Source: Actinoalloteichus fjordicus
GTDB taxonomy: Bacteria > Actinomycetota > Actinomycetes > Mycobacteriales > Pseudonocardiaceae
DNA: 64,000 nucleotides
Reading direction: 5' to 3'
Assembly (NCBI RefSeq): GCF_001941625.1
Contig: NZ_CP016076.1
Location: 1,302,001 to 1,366,000, forward strand
Of this stretch, positions 63,361 through 64,000 are shown piece by piece. Numbering within the stretch: position 1 is the stretch's first letter; each line of letters begins with the position of its first letter. The notes beneath the pieces are model-generated. The model was given only the letters and a program-made list of their open reading frames with translations, made no database searches and had not been told where the DNA came from. Position numbers and translations under genes: made by a program.

Positions 63361-64000
63361 GTGACGGCCGTCGCTCCCCAGCCGATTGCGACACGCCCGT
63401 ATCCGGCGCGCAAGGCGCCGAAGGGCTCCTTCCTGCTGAGGTCGTTGCGTACCACCGACCACAAGCAGATCGGCATCTACTACCTCGTCACCTCGTTCGG
63501 CTTCTTCATGGTCGGCGGCGCGATGGCGATGTTGATGCGTACCGAGCTTGCGGTTCCCGGTATGCAGTTCCTCTCGTTGGAGCAGTACAACCAGCTTTTC
63601 ACCATGCACGGCACGATCATGCTGCTGCTGTTCGCCACGCCGATCCTCTTCGGCTTCGCGAACTTCATCCTGCCGCTGCAGATCGGTTCGCCGGACGTGG
63701 CGTTCCCTCGACTCAACGCCTTCTCCTACTGGCTGTACCTGTTCGGCGGATTGATCGTGATCGGCGGGTTCCTGACCCCCGGTGGCGCCGCCGACTTCGG
63801 CTGGTTCGCCTACACGCCGCTGTCCAGTGCCATCCACTCGCCCGGCCTCGGTGCCGACCTGTGGATCGCCGGGCTGCTGGTGAGTGGTCTGGGCACCATC
63901 CTCGGCGCGGTCAACATGATCACCACGGTGGTCTGTCTGCGTGCGCCCGGCATGACGATGTTCCGGATGCCGATCTTCACGTGGAACATCCTGGTCACCA
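63361..64000 (+). CDS. ctaD: Cytochrome c oxidase subunit I, N-terminal part
   Basis: aa3-type cytochrome c oxidase subunit I, cut by the window end after about 213 codons. Reads [20 protein letters not shown], a first transmembrane helix, then [20 protein letters not shown] with the low-spin haem His (TMHG, about residue 83). Further helices ([57 protein letters not shown]) follow. The sequence is typical of actinobacterial CtaD, which works in the bc1-aa3 supercomplex. GTG start with AGGAGG upstream. Confidence 0.95.
   Translation, partial: MTAVAPQPIATRPYPARKAPKGSFLLRSLRTTDHKQIGIYYLVTSFGFFMVGGAMAMLMRTELAVPGMQFLSLEQYNQLFTMHGTIMLLLFATPILFGFANFILPLQIGSPDVAFPRLNAFSYWLYLFGGLIVIGGFLTPGGAADFGWFAYTPLSSAIHSPGLGADLWIAGLLVSGLGTILGAVNMITTVVCLRAPGMTMFRMPIFTWNILVT

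Overview
This window is high-GC actinomycete chromosome. Frequent GTG starts, Shine-Dalgarno-led 4-base overlapping operons, XRE/DUF5753-DUF397 pairs, secreted proteins with twin-arginine-like signals, and an MmpS-like/FtsX region fit the Pseudonocardiales (an Actinoalloteichus-like organism is my best guess, from memory of such gene sets; inference). No ribosomal RNA, phage, CRISPR array or insertion sequence was seen.

Layout. 1-9.8 kb: cell-surface and hydrolytic functions: M48 membrane protease, hexapeptide acetyltransferase, secreted metallophosphoesterase with a LamG-like domain, Xaa-Pro aminopeptidase (M24) and a secreted beta-propeller lectin-like protein. 10.1-23.3 kb: a polymorphic toxin locus. 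It has a 3173-residue secreted RHS/YD-repeat protein ending in a Hint domain and a TreTu-like C-terminal toxin, its TriTu-like immunity gene, a second possible immunity gene, then a displaced second cassette (partial Hint, unrelated toxin, own immunity gene) and a GH64 beta-1,3-glucanase. The Hint-coding DNA and 257 bp of the glucanase 3' end are both duplicated, so the two toxin/immunity cassettes stand as tandem units. 24-28.4 kb: a regulator remnant, an FBP-domain zinc protein, a phosphotransferase and a DrrAB-type ABC exporter.

28.7-34.9 kb is accessory: an XRE/DUF5753 regulator with DUF397 partner, a divergent six-gene mini-operon of small overlapping genes behind a promoter with paired operator-like repeats, and a three-gene ABC-3C type conflict system. 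35-44.5 kb: TetR-SDR pair, an LPMO-like protein without signal peptide, CPBP membrane protease, a DUF5753 protein without a visible HTH, AraC-VOC pair, a deaminase-like remnant, a Phd/VapC toxin-antitoxin pair and a J-domain/NERD membrane protein followed by a 33-bp tandem repeat. 44.9-51.8 kb: two-component system divergent from two MmpS-like lipoproteins and a MacB/FtsX-type ABC transporter. 52-64 kb: NTF2-like/HxlR divergent pair, a phytase-like esterase, a secreted S15 peptidase, dihydrolipoyl dehydrogenase, initiator tRNA, a PAS-GGDEF-EAL protein with an eroded EAL site, a frameshifted SAM methyltransferase and the start of ctaD.

The main discovery candidate is the tandem toxin-cassette array; the ABC-3C system, the signal-less LPMO-like protein and the mini-operon come next. 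All family assignments are by eye from translated sequence.
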